Of a stretch of DNA of 64,000 nucleotides, positions 9,726 to 18,186 are shown piece after piece (positions within the stretch are counted from its first letter, which is position 1; each line of letters begins with the position of its first letter). The notes under the pieces are model-generated. The model searched no databases. It saw only the letters and a list, made by a program, of their open reading frames with translations, and was not told the origin of the DNA. The stretch comes from Cyanobium gracile PCC 6307. GTDB taxonomy: Bacteria; Cyanobacteriota; Cyanobacteriia; PCC-6307; Cyanobiaceae. The DNA lies in assembly GCF_000316515.1 (NCBI RefSeq), contig NC_019675.1, forward strand, positions 2,840,001-2,904,000, given 5' to 3'. A program made the translations under genes and the position numbers.

Positions 9726-10375
9726 GCGGGCGCTTTCTGGTGCTGGAGGGCATCGATGGCTGCGGCAAGACCACCCAGATCGAGGCCCTGCGCGCCTGGC
9801 TGCCGCTCAGCGGCCTCATGGCTCCCGGCTCCCGGCTGGTGGTGACGCGGGAACCGGGCGGGACGGCCCTGGGCCAGGCCCTGCGTGCCCTGCTGCTGCA
9901 CCCTCCGGCTGGGGTCGCCCCCTGCAGCCTCAGCGAGCTGATGCTTTACGCCGCCGACCGGGCCCAGCACGTCGAGGAGTGCCTGCGCCCCGCCCTTGCC
10001 GCCGGTGACTGGGTGCTGAGTGATCGCTACAGCGGCTCCACCGCGGCCTACCAGGGCCATGGCCGCGGCCTGCCCATGGCCACCATCCACCAGCTCGAGG
10101 CGATGGCCACCGGCGGCCTGGAGCCCGATCTCACCCTCTGGCTCGATCTTCCCCTGGCCGGTTCCCTCAGGCGCCGCGGCGACCGGCCCGCCGACCGGAT
10201 CGAGGCCGCGGGCGAGGCCTTCCTGCAGCGGGTCAGCAACGGCTTTGCCACCCTGGCCGCCGAGCGGGGCTGGCAGCGGGTCGAGGCCGGAGGGCCGATC
10301 GAGGAGGTGACGGCCCGGTGCCGCACTCTGATCACGGAGCACCTGGGTGCCGCTGGCGGACGCGGCCATGGCTGA
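9722..10375 (+). CDS. tmk: Thymidylate kinase
   Basis: Phosphorylates dTMP to dTDP. The 217-residue protein has the P-loop GIDGCGKT (10-17) and the DRYSGSTAAYQG segment of the substrate site. The ATG overlaps the ATPase stop codon (ATGA), and the 3' end overlaps the holB start by 8 bases, so the three genes are probably co-transcribed. The tmk-holB pairing is common in bacteria and supports both calls. Confidence 0.95.
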   Translation: MSGRFLVLEGIDGCGKTTQIEALRAWLPLSGLMAPGSRLVVTREPGGTALGQALRALLLHPPAGVAPCSLSELMLYAADRAQHVEECLRPALAAGDWVLSDRYSGSTAAYQGHGRGLPMATIHQLEAMATGGLEPDLTLWLDLPLAGSLRRRGDRPADRIEAAGEAFLQRVSNGFATLAAERGWQRVEAGGPIEEVTARCRTLITEHLGAAGGRGHG

Positions 10376-11339
10376 GCTCTTCGCCGATCTGGTGGGCCAG
10401 CCCCAGGCGGTGGCCCTGCTCACGGCCGCCCTGGAGCGGCGGCGGCTGGCGCCCGCCTACCTGTTCGTCGGGCCCGAGGGCGTGGGCCGCCGGCTGGCGG
10501 CCCTGCGCCTGCTCGAGGGGGTGCTCTCCGGTGGCACCGCCGGATCGGTGCCGCTGCGGCGACGCCTGGCGGAGGGCAACCACCCTGATCTGCTCTGGGT
10601 CGAGCCCACCCACCTGCACCAGGGCCGGCTGGTGACGGCCTCCGAGGCTGAGGCCCAGGGCCTCAGCCGCCGCAGCCCCCCCCAGCTGCGTCTGGAGCAG
10701 GTGCGGGAGGTGACCCGTTTCCTGGCCCGGCGTCCGGTGGAGGGGGAGCGCTCCCTGGTGGTGCTGGACACGGTCGAGGCCATGGCCGAAGCGGCCGCCA
10801 ATGCCCTGCTCAAGACCCTCGAGGAACCGGGCCATGGCCTGCTGATCCTGCTCACGGCGACGCCGGACCGGCTGCTGAGCACCATCCGCTCCCGCTGCCA
10901 GGCCATCCCGTTCGCGCGCCTGCCCCCCGCCCTGGTGCACCAGGTGCTGGCGGGCCTGCCGGCGCCGGAGGGGGCTGGGGAGGGGACAGCGGAGGGGGCC
11001 GTGGCCGATCCCCCCGAGCTGCTGGAGCTGGCCGCCGGCTCCCCTGGAGCCCTGCTGCGCCACCGTCGGGTCTGGCGGGGCCTGCCGGAAGGCCTGGCGG
11101 ACCGGTTGCTGGCCCTGGGCCGGGAGCCGATGGAGGCTCTGGGTCTGGCCCGCGACCTCAGCGAGGCCCTCGATGGCGAGCAGCAGCTGTGGCTGCTCGA
11201 CTGGTGGCAGCTTCACCTCTGGCGGCGGCGCAGGGAGCCGGAGCCCCTGCGGCGCATCGAGCAGCTGCGCAGCCACCTGCTGGCCTACGTTCAGCCGCGG
11301 CTGGCCTGGGAGGTGGCCTTGCTGGACCTGGGCCGCTGA
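10368..11339 (+). CDS. holB: DNA polymerase III delta-prime subunit
   Basis: Clamp-loader subunit of the replicase. From ATG 10368 the product is 323 residues beginning AELFADLVGQPQAVALL. The nucleotide-binding loop is degenerate (GPEGVGRRLA, lacking the GKT lysine), as in true delta-prime subunits, while the sensor SRC motif is kept (TIRSRCQ). A GTG 21 bases upstream is possible but would lengthen the overlap with tmk. The TGA stop forms one arm of a 14-bp palindrome shared with the rpaA stop. Confidence 0.92.
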   Translation: MAELFADLVGQPQAVALLTAALERRRLAPAYLFVGPEGVGRRLAALRLLEGVLSGGTAGSVPLRRRLAEGNHPDLLWVEPTHLHQGRLVTASEAEAQGLSRRSPPQLRLEQVREVTRFLARRPVEGERSLVVLDTVEAMAEAAANALLKTLEEPGHGLLILLTATPDRLLSTIRSRCQAIPFARLPPALVHQVLAGLPAPEGAGEGTAEGAVADPPELLELAAGSPGALLRHRRVWRGLPEGLADRLLALGREPMEALGLARDLSEALDGEQQLWLLDWWQLHLWRRRREPEPLRRIEQLRSHLLAYVQPRLAWEVALLDLGR

Positions 11340-11347
11340 GGGGCCCC

Positions 11348-11350
<3 letters not shown>
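11337..11350. repeat. 14-bp perfect palindrome containing both convergent stop codons
   Basis: TGAGGGGCCCCTCA is a perfect palindrome. Its left TGA is the holB stop and its right TCA is the rpaA stop on the other strand. No T-tract follows on either side, so a classical intrinsic terminator is not supported; a short hairpin at both mRNA 3' ends is possible. Confidence 0.6.
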
Positions 11351-12145
<795 letters not shown>

Positions 12146-12350
12146 GGGAGGGGCGAGGCGTGTCGTCGTGGTGCCTGCGGGGGTGCACGGGCACGAAAGA
12201 GAATAGTGTCGCGGCTTTGCTGGAGCGCTGCAGGGGGCAGGGTGCAGGTGCTCCCCCTGGCCGCGGGTGCGGATCGGGCTCAACGCCCAGCCTGCTTGAT
12301 CCGAGGCCGTGCCGATGGGCCCTGGAGACGGGCGGATGAAAATGGGAAAA

Positions 12351-12422
12351 CTCCCCGGGCGGGATTCGAACCTGCGACCAATCGGTTAACAGCCGACCGC
12401 TCTACCACTGAGCTACCGAGGA
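12351..12422 (-). tRNA. tRNA-Asn (anticodon GTT)
   Basis: The reverse complement folds into a cloverleaf: acceptor TCCTCGG/CCGGGGA (one T-G wobble), D-arm GCTC-AGTGGTA-GAGC, anticodon arm GTCGG-CTGTTAA-CCGAT with GTT, and T-arm GCAGG-TTCGAAT-CCCGC. No CCA is encoded; the discriminator is G. The middle pair of the T-stem is an A-C mismatch, unusual in a tRNA gene of this type. It lies 30 bases downstream of the ABC ATPase stop on the same strand. Confidence 0.95.
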
Positions 12423-12452
12423 AAACACCCGGCGGGCCGGGATCCGAAGACC

Positions 12453-13163
12453 TTACCTTTCGGCCCCGCCGGCGGGCAAGGGGGACAGGGAGCGGCGCAG
12501 GCTTTCGCCGCTCTGCCAGGGGCCGATCGCACCGGCTTCCATCCGGGCGGCCCCGTCGCAGCACTCCAGTTCCTCGAGACGGTGGGTGATCCACAGCGCG
12601 GTGAGGGGGGACGGGCTCCGGTGGCAGAGCCGATGGATCAGCTCCAGCACCTCCCTCTGGCTGTCCGGATCCAGCAGGGCCGTGGGTTCATCGAGCAGCA
12701 GCAGCGTCGCGGCGCTGGCCAGGGCACCGGCAATCGCCAGCCGCTGCTTCTGGCCGCCGCTCAGGGTGTGGATCGGGCGCCGCTGCAGGCCCGCCAGGCC
12801 CACCTGGGCCAGGGCGGAGGCCACCCGCCCGGCACGGGCGCCGTCGTCGAGCCCCTCGGGGAGCGCCAGCTGCAGGTCGCTGCCGCAGCTGGGCAGCAGC
12901 AGCTGGTGGTCGGGGTTCTGGAACACCAGGGCGGGCCGGCCCTGGCAGGTGATGTGGCCCGCCGTCGGGGTCAGCAGGCCGGCGATCAGGCGCAGCAGGG
13001 TGCTCTTGCCGCTGCCGTTGCTGCCCACAAGCATCCAGAGGCCCGGCCCCGGAATGCTCAGTCGGCAGTCGCGCAGGGCCGGGACCCCTTCGCCCCAGCC
13101 GAAGCGGAGTCCCTCGATCCGCAGGGGCGGCTCGACCGCCCCGGAGGTCGCCGCTGCGCTCAA
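12453..13163 (-). CDS. ABC transporter ATP-binding protein (CbiO/EcfA-like)
   Basis: A 236-residue nucleotide-binding subunit with Walker [10 protein letters not shown] (47-55), signature [15 protein letters not shown], Walker [16 protein letters not shown] and switch His in WITHR. The [11 protein letters not shown]-loop resembles energy-coupling-factor ATPases for vitamins or metals. No EcfT or S-component is nearby, so the substrate is unknown. The start is TTG at 13163, overlapping the TGA of the upstream UPF0367 gene, which implies coupling. Confidence 0.85.
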   Translation of the reverse strand: MSAAATSGAVEPPLRIEGLRFGWGEGVPALRDCRLSIPGPGLWMLVGSNGSGKSTLLRLIAGLLTPTAGHITCQGRPALVFQNPDHQLLLPSCGSDLQLALPEGLDDGARAGRVASALAQVGLAGLQRRPIHTLSGGQKQRLAIAGALASAATLLLLDEPTALLDPDSQREVLELIHRLCHRSPSPLTALWITHRLEELECCDGAARMEAGAIGPWQSGESLRRSLSPLPAGGAER

Positions 13164-13423
13164 GGCTCGAAGCTGAAGCCGGGACGCTTGCCGCCGCCGG
13201 CGACCGACGACTTCTCATAAATCTGCACGGCGACGACCTCGCCGCTCAGGAGGCTGACGCGCTTCTGCTCGTCCTTCTCGCAGGTGAGCTCGAGCACCTT
13301 GGGGTGCCCGCTCTCAAGCGCCTGGCGCACCTCCCCGTACAGGGCCCGGGCGGCCTCCAGCTCCTTGCGCTGGACGGCAACGGGCATGGGGCTGAGCCGG
13401 AGGGAGATCTCGACGACGTACAT
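13160..13423 (-). CDS. UPF0367 family protein
   Basis: An 87-residue conserved cyanobacterial protein of unknown function. It starts [20 protein letters not shown] and ends KRPGFSFEP, as in the family, with the middle block [22 protein letters not shown] 13423 was chosen because the upstream in-frame extension has no family character. It overlaps the ABC ATPase start by 4 bases and is divergent from psbD. Confidence 0.85.
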   Translation of the reverse strand: MYVVEISLRLSPMPVAVQRKELEAARALYGEVRQALESGHPKVLELTCEKDEQKRVSLLSGEVVAVQIYEKSSVAGGGKRPGFSFEP

Positions 13424-13560
13424 GGTGGAAGCTGCTGGGGGCCGGGACGGCGGGTCGGTCTGGCCCGGCCACTCTGGCGAATCGCCGGGCGTCGGGGAGG
13501 TGTGGGTACTTGTACTCAATCCCTGATGGCGACGCCCGCATCGGGCGCACAGAAAGGGCG

Positions 13561-13604
13561 TTCTCTTTTAAAGTCAGCATGTAAAGCTTCGTGAAGCACC
13601 TCCC
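13561..13604 (+). promoter_or_regulatory. psbD promoter/leader region
   Basis: An AT-rich island (TTCTCTTTTAAAGTCAG) interrupts GC-rich DNA just upstream of psbD, followed by ATGTAAA (13579-13585) and the near-palindrome GCTTCGTGAAGC (13586-13597). No strong Shine-Dalgarno precedes the ATG. ATGTAAA resembles one half of the RpaB-binding HLR1 element, but the second half-site is poor. Exact promoter elements cannot be fixed. Confidence 0.35.
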
Positions 13605-14663
13605 ATGACGATCGCCCTGGGGCGCGCCCCTGCCACCCGTGGATGGTTCGACGTCCTCGACGACTGGCTCAAGCGCGACCGCTTCGTTTTCGTGGGGTGG
13701 TCCGGTCTGCTGCTGTTCCCCACGGCCTATCTGGCCCTGGGCGGCTGGCTCACCGGCACCACCTTCGCCACCTCCTGGTACACCCACGGCATTGCCAGCA
13801 GCTACCTGGAGGGCTGTAACTTCCTCACCGCCGCCGTCAGCACCCCGGCGGATGCCATGGGGCACAGCCTCCTGCTCCTATGGGGCCCGGAAGCCCAGGG
13901 TGACTTCGTCCGCTGGATCCAGCTCGGTGGTCTCTGGCCCTTCGTGGCCCTGCACGGCGCCTTCGCCCTGATCGGCTTCATGCTGCGCCAGTTCGAGATC
14001 GCCCGTCTCGTCGGCATCCGTCCTTACAACGCCATCGCCTTCTCCGGCCCGATCGCGGTGTTCGTCAGTGTCTTCCTGATGTACCCCCTGGGCCAGAGCA
14101 GCTGGTTCTTCGCGCCTTCCTTCGGGGTGGCGGCGATCTTCCGCTTCCTGCTGTTCCTGCAGGGCTTCCACAACTGGACCCTGAACCCCTTCCACATGAT
14201 GGGCGTGGCCGGCATCCTGGGCGGTGCCCTGCTGTGCGCCATCCACGGCGCGACGGTGGAGAACACCCTGTTCGAGGACAGCGACCAGGCCAACACCTTC
14301 AAGGCGTTCGAGCCCACCCAGGAAGAGGAGACCTACTCGATGGTCACCGCCAACCGCTTCTGGAGCCAGATCTTCGGGATCGCCTTCTCCAACAAGCGCT
14401 GGCTGCACTTCTTCATGCTGTTCGTGCCGGTGATGGGTCTGTGGACCAGCAGCATCGGCATCATCGGCCTGGCCCTCAACCTGCGGGCCTACGACTTCGT
14501 GAGCCAGGAGATCCGGGCGGCGGAGGATCCTGAATTCGAGACGTTCTACACCAAGAACATCCTGCTCAACGAAGGTCTGCGTGCCTGGATGGCGCCTGCC
14601 GACCAGCCGCACGAAAACTTCATCTTCCCTGAAGAGGTTCTGCCCCGCGGCAACGCGCTCTGA
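13605..14663 (+). CDS. psbD: Photosystem II D2 protein
   Basis: Core reaction-centre subunit of photosystem II that carries QA, P680 and half of the redox chain. The 352-residue protein is full-length and near canonical: [20 protein letters not shown] at the N-terminus, the [16 protein letters not shown] helix with metal and pheophytin ligands, and [19 protein letters not shown] near the C-terminus. psbC does not follow. A terminator stands 21 bases after the stop, so this is a monocistronic copy, like the second psbD known in many Synechococcus. A psbDC operon is expected elsewhere. Confidence 0.97.
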   Translation: MTIALGRAPATRGWFDVLDDWLKRDRFVFVGWSGLLLFPTAYLALGGWLTGTTFATSWYTHGIASSYLEGCNFLTAAVSTPADAMGHSLLLLWGPEAQGDFVRWIQLGGLWPFVALHGAFALIGFMLRQFEIARLVGIRPYNAIAFSGPIAVFVSVFLMYPLGQSSWFFAPSFGVAAIFRFLLFLQGFHNWTLNPFHMMGVAGILGGALLCAIHGATVENTLFEDSDQANTFKAFEPTQEEETYSMVTANRFWSQIFGIAFSNKRWLHFFMLFVPVMGLWTSSIGIIGLALNLRAYDFVSQEIRAAEDPEFETFYTKNILLNEGLRAWMAPADQPHENFIFPEEVLPRGNAL

Positions 14664-14683
14664 TCCTTCCCCCACGGATCTCC

Positions 14684-14707
14684 AGCCCCCTCCACGGGGG
14701 CTTTTTT
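14684..14707 (+). terminator. Intrinsic terminator of psbD
   Basis: AGCCCCC-TCCAC-GGGGGCT followed by TTTTT begins 21 bases after the psbD stop. The 7-bp stem and U-tract fit a Rho-independent terminator and confirm that psbD is transcribed alone. Confidence 0.9.
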
Positions 14708-14974
14708 ATGGCCCCCAAGGTGATGACCAGCCGTCGCCGTCTGCAAAGGTTGGTTACTATAGATCCGTTCCGTCAGCAGTGACGTGGTGATCGACGGAAA
14801 CGCCTGATCGGAGAGCGCCGCAACGTCTGGCCCGATGCATCTTCTCCGCCGCCACGGCAGCGGCAGGATGCCCCCCGGAGCCCTGACAGTGGCGTTGCCT
14901 GTCCGACTTCGGTCGTCTTCCGCCCTTGCCGCAGGCGTCGCCGGCTGGCATCCAACCCACAGGAGGAGGTGTCC

Positions 14975-15028
14975 ATGACCCCAAGTTGTCCCATCCAGGG
15001 TCTGCTGATCGCGGAGAATGCCGGCTGA
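14975..15028 (+). CDS. Candidate 17-residue small protein or leader peptide
   Basis: ATG 14975 follows AGGAGGAGG (14961-14969) at 5-base spacing, one of the strongest Shine-Dalgarno matches in the window. The frame encodes MTPSCPIQGLLIAENAG and stops at TGA 15026-15028. A possible -10 lies about 215 bases upstream. No family is recognised and length alone gives no support; the argument rests on the ribosome site in an otherwise empty region. It may instead be a chance purine run. Confidence 0.3.
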   Translation: MTPSCPIQGLLIAENAG

Positions 15029-15083
15029 TCAAGGCCGCTGACTCCTGATCCATCGGTTCCGCGCCAGAGCGGACCCGGCGAGA

Positions 15084-15134
15084 GCCCCCGAGCCCGTGGC
15101 CCAGGTCGTCCTGGAACCCCACGGACTCGGGGGC
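15084..15134. other. Stable three-tier hairpin in intergenic DNA
   Basis: GCCCCCGAG (15084-15092) pairs with CTCGGGGGC (15126-15134), CGTGG (15095-15099) with CCACG (15119-15123), and CCAGG with CCTGG (15101-15105/15110-15114) around a TCGT loop. It sits 22 bases beyond the last codon of the minus-strand acyltransferase gene. No U-tract follows on either strand, so an mRNA 3'-end stabiliser or a structured RNA domain is more likely than a classical terminator. Confidence 0.5.
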
Positions 15135-15156
15135 ATCGTTCATGTTGACCCGGGCC

Positions 15157-17196
15157 TCAGGTCCCCTGCGCGCTTGTCCCTGGAGTCATGAGCACGTTCC
15201 GGATCAGCGGCGCGGCGAGCTGCACCGCCTGCTTCGAGGGATGGGAATGCTCGTCCCGGTACAGGATCTCGCCACCCCGGGCCCGATAGGTGCAGTCCCC
15301 CTCGGGGCAGAACAGATCGAACAGGTCCACCACCTGCAGCTTGCCTTGGGCCTGCAGATCGCCCAGCAGGTCGTCGAGCGGTTGGCGTCGCCGCAGGGAT
15401 TCCGCCCGGTCCGGCATCAGGCAGGGGCCGCCGAAGGGGGAGAACCACTGGGGCACGGCACTGGCGGGGTGGCAGTTGGCCTCCCGGGCGAAGGGCAGGC
15501 CGTTGAGCACCGCCAGGCGCACACCGCGCCGCGCCAGGCTGGCGGAGAAGTCGGTCAGGCCCACCCTCAGGGTCTGCAGGATCAGCCGGCTGCCCGGCCC
15601 CTGGCTGGGGGGCGAGAACATCACCATGTCGTTGACCAGGAACACCCAGTCGCCCGGCCGCAGCTGCGCCACCAGGCCCGGCACCACCCGGTTCCAATAG
15701 GCGCGGTTGGTGGCGACGAACGGACCGCCCCCGCCGAGGGCGGCGAAGTTGCCCACCGGAGAGGCGGCCCAGGCCGACGTGATCGTCACCGCGTACCCGT
15801 CGGCGGCCACCATCTCGTCGAAGGCGCCGGCGAAGGAGGCCGAGAAGGAATTGCCCACCACCAGCACCCGGTGGCGGGCCGTGGCGAAGTCCCCGAGGGT
15901 GCAGTCCTCGATGGCGATGGTTTTCGCCGCCTCGCCGTCGTTGGCCAGGACGCAGGGGGATCCCTGCCAGGTGCCGGCGGCACCCGCCACCCGATAGGGA
16001 TCCACGAGCGATTCCACCCCCATGCCGGCGGGGATCGGGTTGCGTCCGGTGTAGAGGCTGAACGGAGGCAGGTTGTCGACACCGATCAGCAGCCCGGCCC
16101 CGGCGGCCAGGCCGCCCACCCCGATGGCGATCGTCCGGTCCCGCCGCGGCGCCCAGCTGGCCTGCCTCAGGGGCTTCTCGACCCAGCGGTAGGAGGCCAC
16201 CGACAGGAGCACCATCAGGCCGATCTGGAACGGCAGCGACCACCAGTGCAGGCCGATCGTCCAGCGGCTCAGGGACAGCACCCCCCAGTGCCAGAGGTAG
16301 AGGGAATAGGAGATCAGCCCCACCCGCACCAGGGCCGGCAGGCTGAACAGCCGGTAGGCGGCCGTCCCCTGCCGCAGGCTGGCGATCAGCAGCGTGGTCA
16401 GGAGCACGGCGGCCACCGTGGCCGGAACCGCCCAGGCCAGCGGCAGCAGCATCACCGCCACCAGGCCCAGGACGGCCGGCAGCGGTGGCAGGCGGCCCAG
16501 GCCCCTGGCGGCGGCCGGCCAGACGCCGCCGAGGCAGAACAGCAGGCAGCCCGCCCCCATCTCCCACAGCCGCGGCGGCATCAGGAAGTAGGCGGCGGCC
16601 TGCTGGGTGGGATAGAGCTGAACGAAGGCGATCAGGGACGCCAGCGAGGCCACGCCCATCACGCCGAACAGGGCCCGATGGCCCCCGGCTCCGGGGCGGG
16701 CGAAGCCCGTCAGCCAGGCCACCAGCGGCAGCAGCAGGTAGACCTGCTCCTCCACCCCCAGAGACCAGGTGTGGGTGAAGGGGTTGAGTTTGGTGGCGGT
16801 GCCGAAGTAGTCGGTGGCCTGCCCGTGCAGGTAGATGTTGGAGAAGCCGAACAGGGCACTGATCCCCGTGCGCAGGGCCGTGTGGGGACGGGGGATCACC
16901 AGGCAGGAGAGGATCCCCACCACCACCACGAAGACCAGCAGGGCCGGCACGAGCCGCTTCAGGCGCCGGCTGTAGAAGCCGAGCAGCAGATCCCCCAGGG
17001 AACGGGCCGGACGGCGGGTCAGGGAGGCGGTGATCACGAAGCCGGAGATCACGAAGAAGATGTCCACCCCCAGGTAGCCGCTGGGCAGCAGCCGGTCGTC
17101 GATGTGGTTGAGGATCACGGCCACCACGGCCAGGGCCCGCAGGCCGTCGATCTCGGCCCGGTAGCCGGCCCCGGGGGAGAGGGGGGTGTCGCTCAC
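15157..17196 (-). CDS. AT3-SGNH membrane acyltransferase (OafA-like)
   Basis: Likely O-acetylates or otherwise acylates a surface glycan. The 679-residue protein has an N-terminal acyltransferase-3 domain with YRAEIDGLRALAVVAVILNH (His31) and HTWSLGVEEQVYLLLPL, about ten membrane helices up to residue ~370, and a C-terminal periplasmic SGNH-hydrolase-like domain with VVGNSFSASFAGAFDEM near residue 445. GTG 17196 was chosen because it overlaps the upstream stop (GTGA). It is the last gene of the five-gene glycan operon. Confidence 0.88.
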   Translation of the reverse strand: MSDTPLSPGAGYRAEIDGLRALAVVAVILNHIDDRLLPSGYLGVDIFFVISGFVITASLTRRPARSLGDLLLGFYSRRLKRLVPALLVFVVVVGILSCLVIPRPHTALRTGISALFGFSNIYLHGQATDYFGTATKLNPFTHTWSLGVEEQVYLLLPLVAWLTGFARPGAGGHRALFGVMGVASLASLIAFVQLYPTQQAAAYFLMPPRLWEMGAGCLLFCLGGVWPAAARGLGRLPPLPAVLGLVAVMLLPLAWAVPATVAAVLLTTLLIASLRQGTAAYRLFSLPALVRVGLISYSLYLWHWGVLSLSRWTIGLHWWSLPFQIGLMVLLSVASYRWVEKPLRQASWAPRRDRTIAIGVGGLAAGAGLLIGVDNLPPFSLYTGRNPIPAGMGVESLVDPYRVAGAAGTWQGSPCVLANDGEAAKTIAIEDCTLGDFATARHRVLVVGNSFSASFAGAFDEMVAADGYAVTITSAWAASPVGNFAALGGGGPFVATNRAYWNRVVPGLVAQLRPGDWVFLVNDMVMFSPPSQGPGSRLILQTLRVGLTDFSASLARRGVRLAVLNGLPFAREANCHPASAVPQWFSPFGGPCLMPDRAESLRRRQPLDDLLGDLQAQGKLQVVDLFDLFCPEGDCTYRARGGEILYRDEHSHPSKQAVQLAAPLIRNVLMTPGTSAQGT

Positions 17197-18137
17197 GCCG
17201 GCATCGCCTCGCCACCGTCCCGATGGCGGCCCAGCACCACCAGGCCCACCGCGGTGGGCAGCAGCACGGTGCACACCCGCAGCACAAGGGTGACCGCCAG
17301 CGCCGCCGGCCGGTCGACACCGAAGGCCACCGCCAGGCCAATGGCCGTGGCCTCCGCGGTGCCGACCCCCGCCGGCAGGAAGGAGAGGACCCCGCCCAAA
17401 GCCATGGCGGTGCGGATCACGGCGGCCTGGGTGAGGGCCAGGGGATCCCCCTGCAGCTGCAGCAGGCCCATCAGCGCTGACGCCTCGATCAGCCACACCA
17501 GCGCCGCCAGGGCGGTGCCCACCAGCAGGGGCCAGGGCCGCAGCAGCCGCCGCAGCCGGCCCACCGCCCCGAGGGCCTCCCGCAGCAGCCGGGTCAGTCC
17601 GTGCCAGCGCCGGTGGGCCGGCAGCCGGTCGAGGAACGCCTCCAGGCGCCGCAGGGCGGCCGGGTGGGTCAGCAGCCAGGCGCCGATGGCCAGGGTCGCC
17701 CCGCCCGCCGCCAGGGCCGGCAGGATCCGCCCCCCGAGCCCCCAGGCCAGCACCAGCAGGGCTCCGGCCAGGTCGGTCACCCGTTCGGCCAGGGTCACCC
17801 CCACGCCGACCTGCATCGGGATGCCGTGGCGGCGCTGCAGCCACAGCCCCCGCAGAGCCTCGCCGCTGCGGCCGGGGGCGGCGACCAGGGCCAGGCCGGC
17901 GACGTAGATCCGGCTGCTGGGCTGCCAGGCCAGGGGGTGCCCCAGCTGCCGCAGATAGAACTGCCAGCGCTGGAATAGCAGCAGATAGCCCGCGGCCACC
18001 AGGGCCGGTACCAGCGCCCAGCACCACCAGGGCAGCGCCCCCAGGGAGCGCACCACATCGGCGAAACCGAACCAGATGCTGAGCCCCAGGTAGAGCGCCA
18101 GGGTCACCACCAACCCCAGGAACCAGCGCTTCCTCAT
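17193..18137 (-). CDS. UPF0104 / lysylphosphatidylglycerol synthase-like integral membrane protein
   Basis: A 314-residue polytopic protein of the LPG-synthase transmembrane family, without the aminoacyl-transfer domain. Family members often sit beside dolichol-phosphate-mannose-synthase-like genes and are suspected of moving polyprenyl-linked or lipid substrates. Visible motifs: PGRSGEALRGLWLQRRHGIP and GVLSFLPAGVGTAEA. ATG 18137 gives a basic N-terminus (MRKRWFLG) before the first helix; a start at 18218 would overlap the upstream gene. It overlaps the acyltransferase by 4 bases. Confidence 0.8.
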   Translation of the reverse strand: MRKRWFLGLVVTLALYLGLSIWFGFADVVRSLGALPWWCWALVPALVAAGYLLLFQRWQFYLRQLGHPLAWQPSSRIYVAGLALVAAPGRSGEALRGLWLQRRHGIPMQVGVGVTLAERVTDLAGALLVLAWGLGGRILPALAAGGATLAIGAWLLTHPAALRRLEAFLDRLPAHRRWHGLTRLLREALGAVGRLRRLLRPWPLLVGTALAALVWLIEASALMGLLQLQGDPLALTQAAVIRTAMALGGVLSFLPAGVGTAEATAIGLAVAFGVDRPAALAVTLVLRVCTVLLPTAVGLVVLGRHRDGGEAMPA

Positions 18138-18186
18138 CGCCGGGCTCGCCGCCGGCGGGGCGGAACCGGGACGGACAGCCACAGGC

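Larger units (their letters stand above)
14664..15156. other. Gene-poor interval between psbD and the glycan operon
   Basis: 493 bases without a conventional gene. It holds the psbD terminator, a possible -10 (TACTAT, 14755-14760), a 17-codon ORF with strong Shine-Dalgarno (14975-15028) and a very stable composite hairpin (15084-15134). Longer open frames on either strand lack a family resemblance or a ribosome site and look like GC-rich chance frames. Confidence 0.6.

Noticed and set aside
10457..10906. Arg/Ser-rich frames antisense to holB and similar ones opposite many genes
   Set aside because: Basic Ser/Arg/Pro-rich translations are the usual shadow of Ala/Leu/Gly-rich coding DNA on the other strand.
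12146..12283. In-frame N-terminal extension of rpaA (46 codons)
   Set aside because: The extension has no receiver-domain character; ATG 12145 gives the exact family start.
13579..13597. Possible HLR1 (RpaB-binding) element upstream of psbD
   Set aside because: One half-site (ATGTAAA) is reasonable but the second, at the required spacing, matches only about half its positions.
14757..15143. 128-codon minus-strand frame in the psbD-acyltransferase gap
   Set aside because: It runs through the hairpin and small-ORF region, has no recognisable domain and no ribosome site, and its composition is that of random GC-rich DNA.
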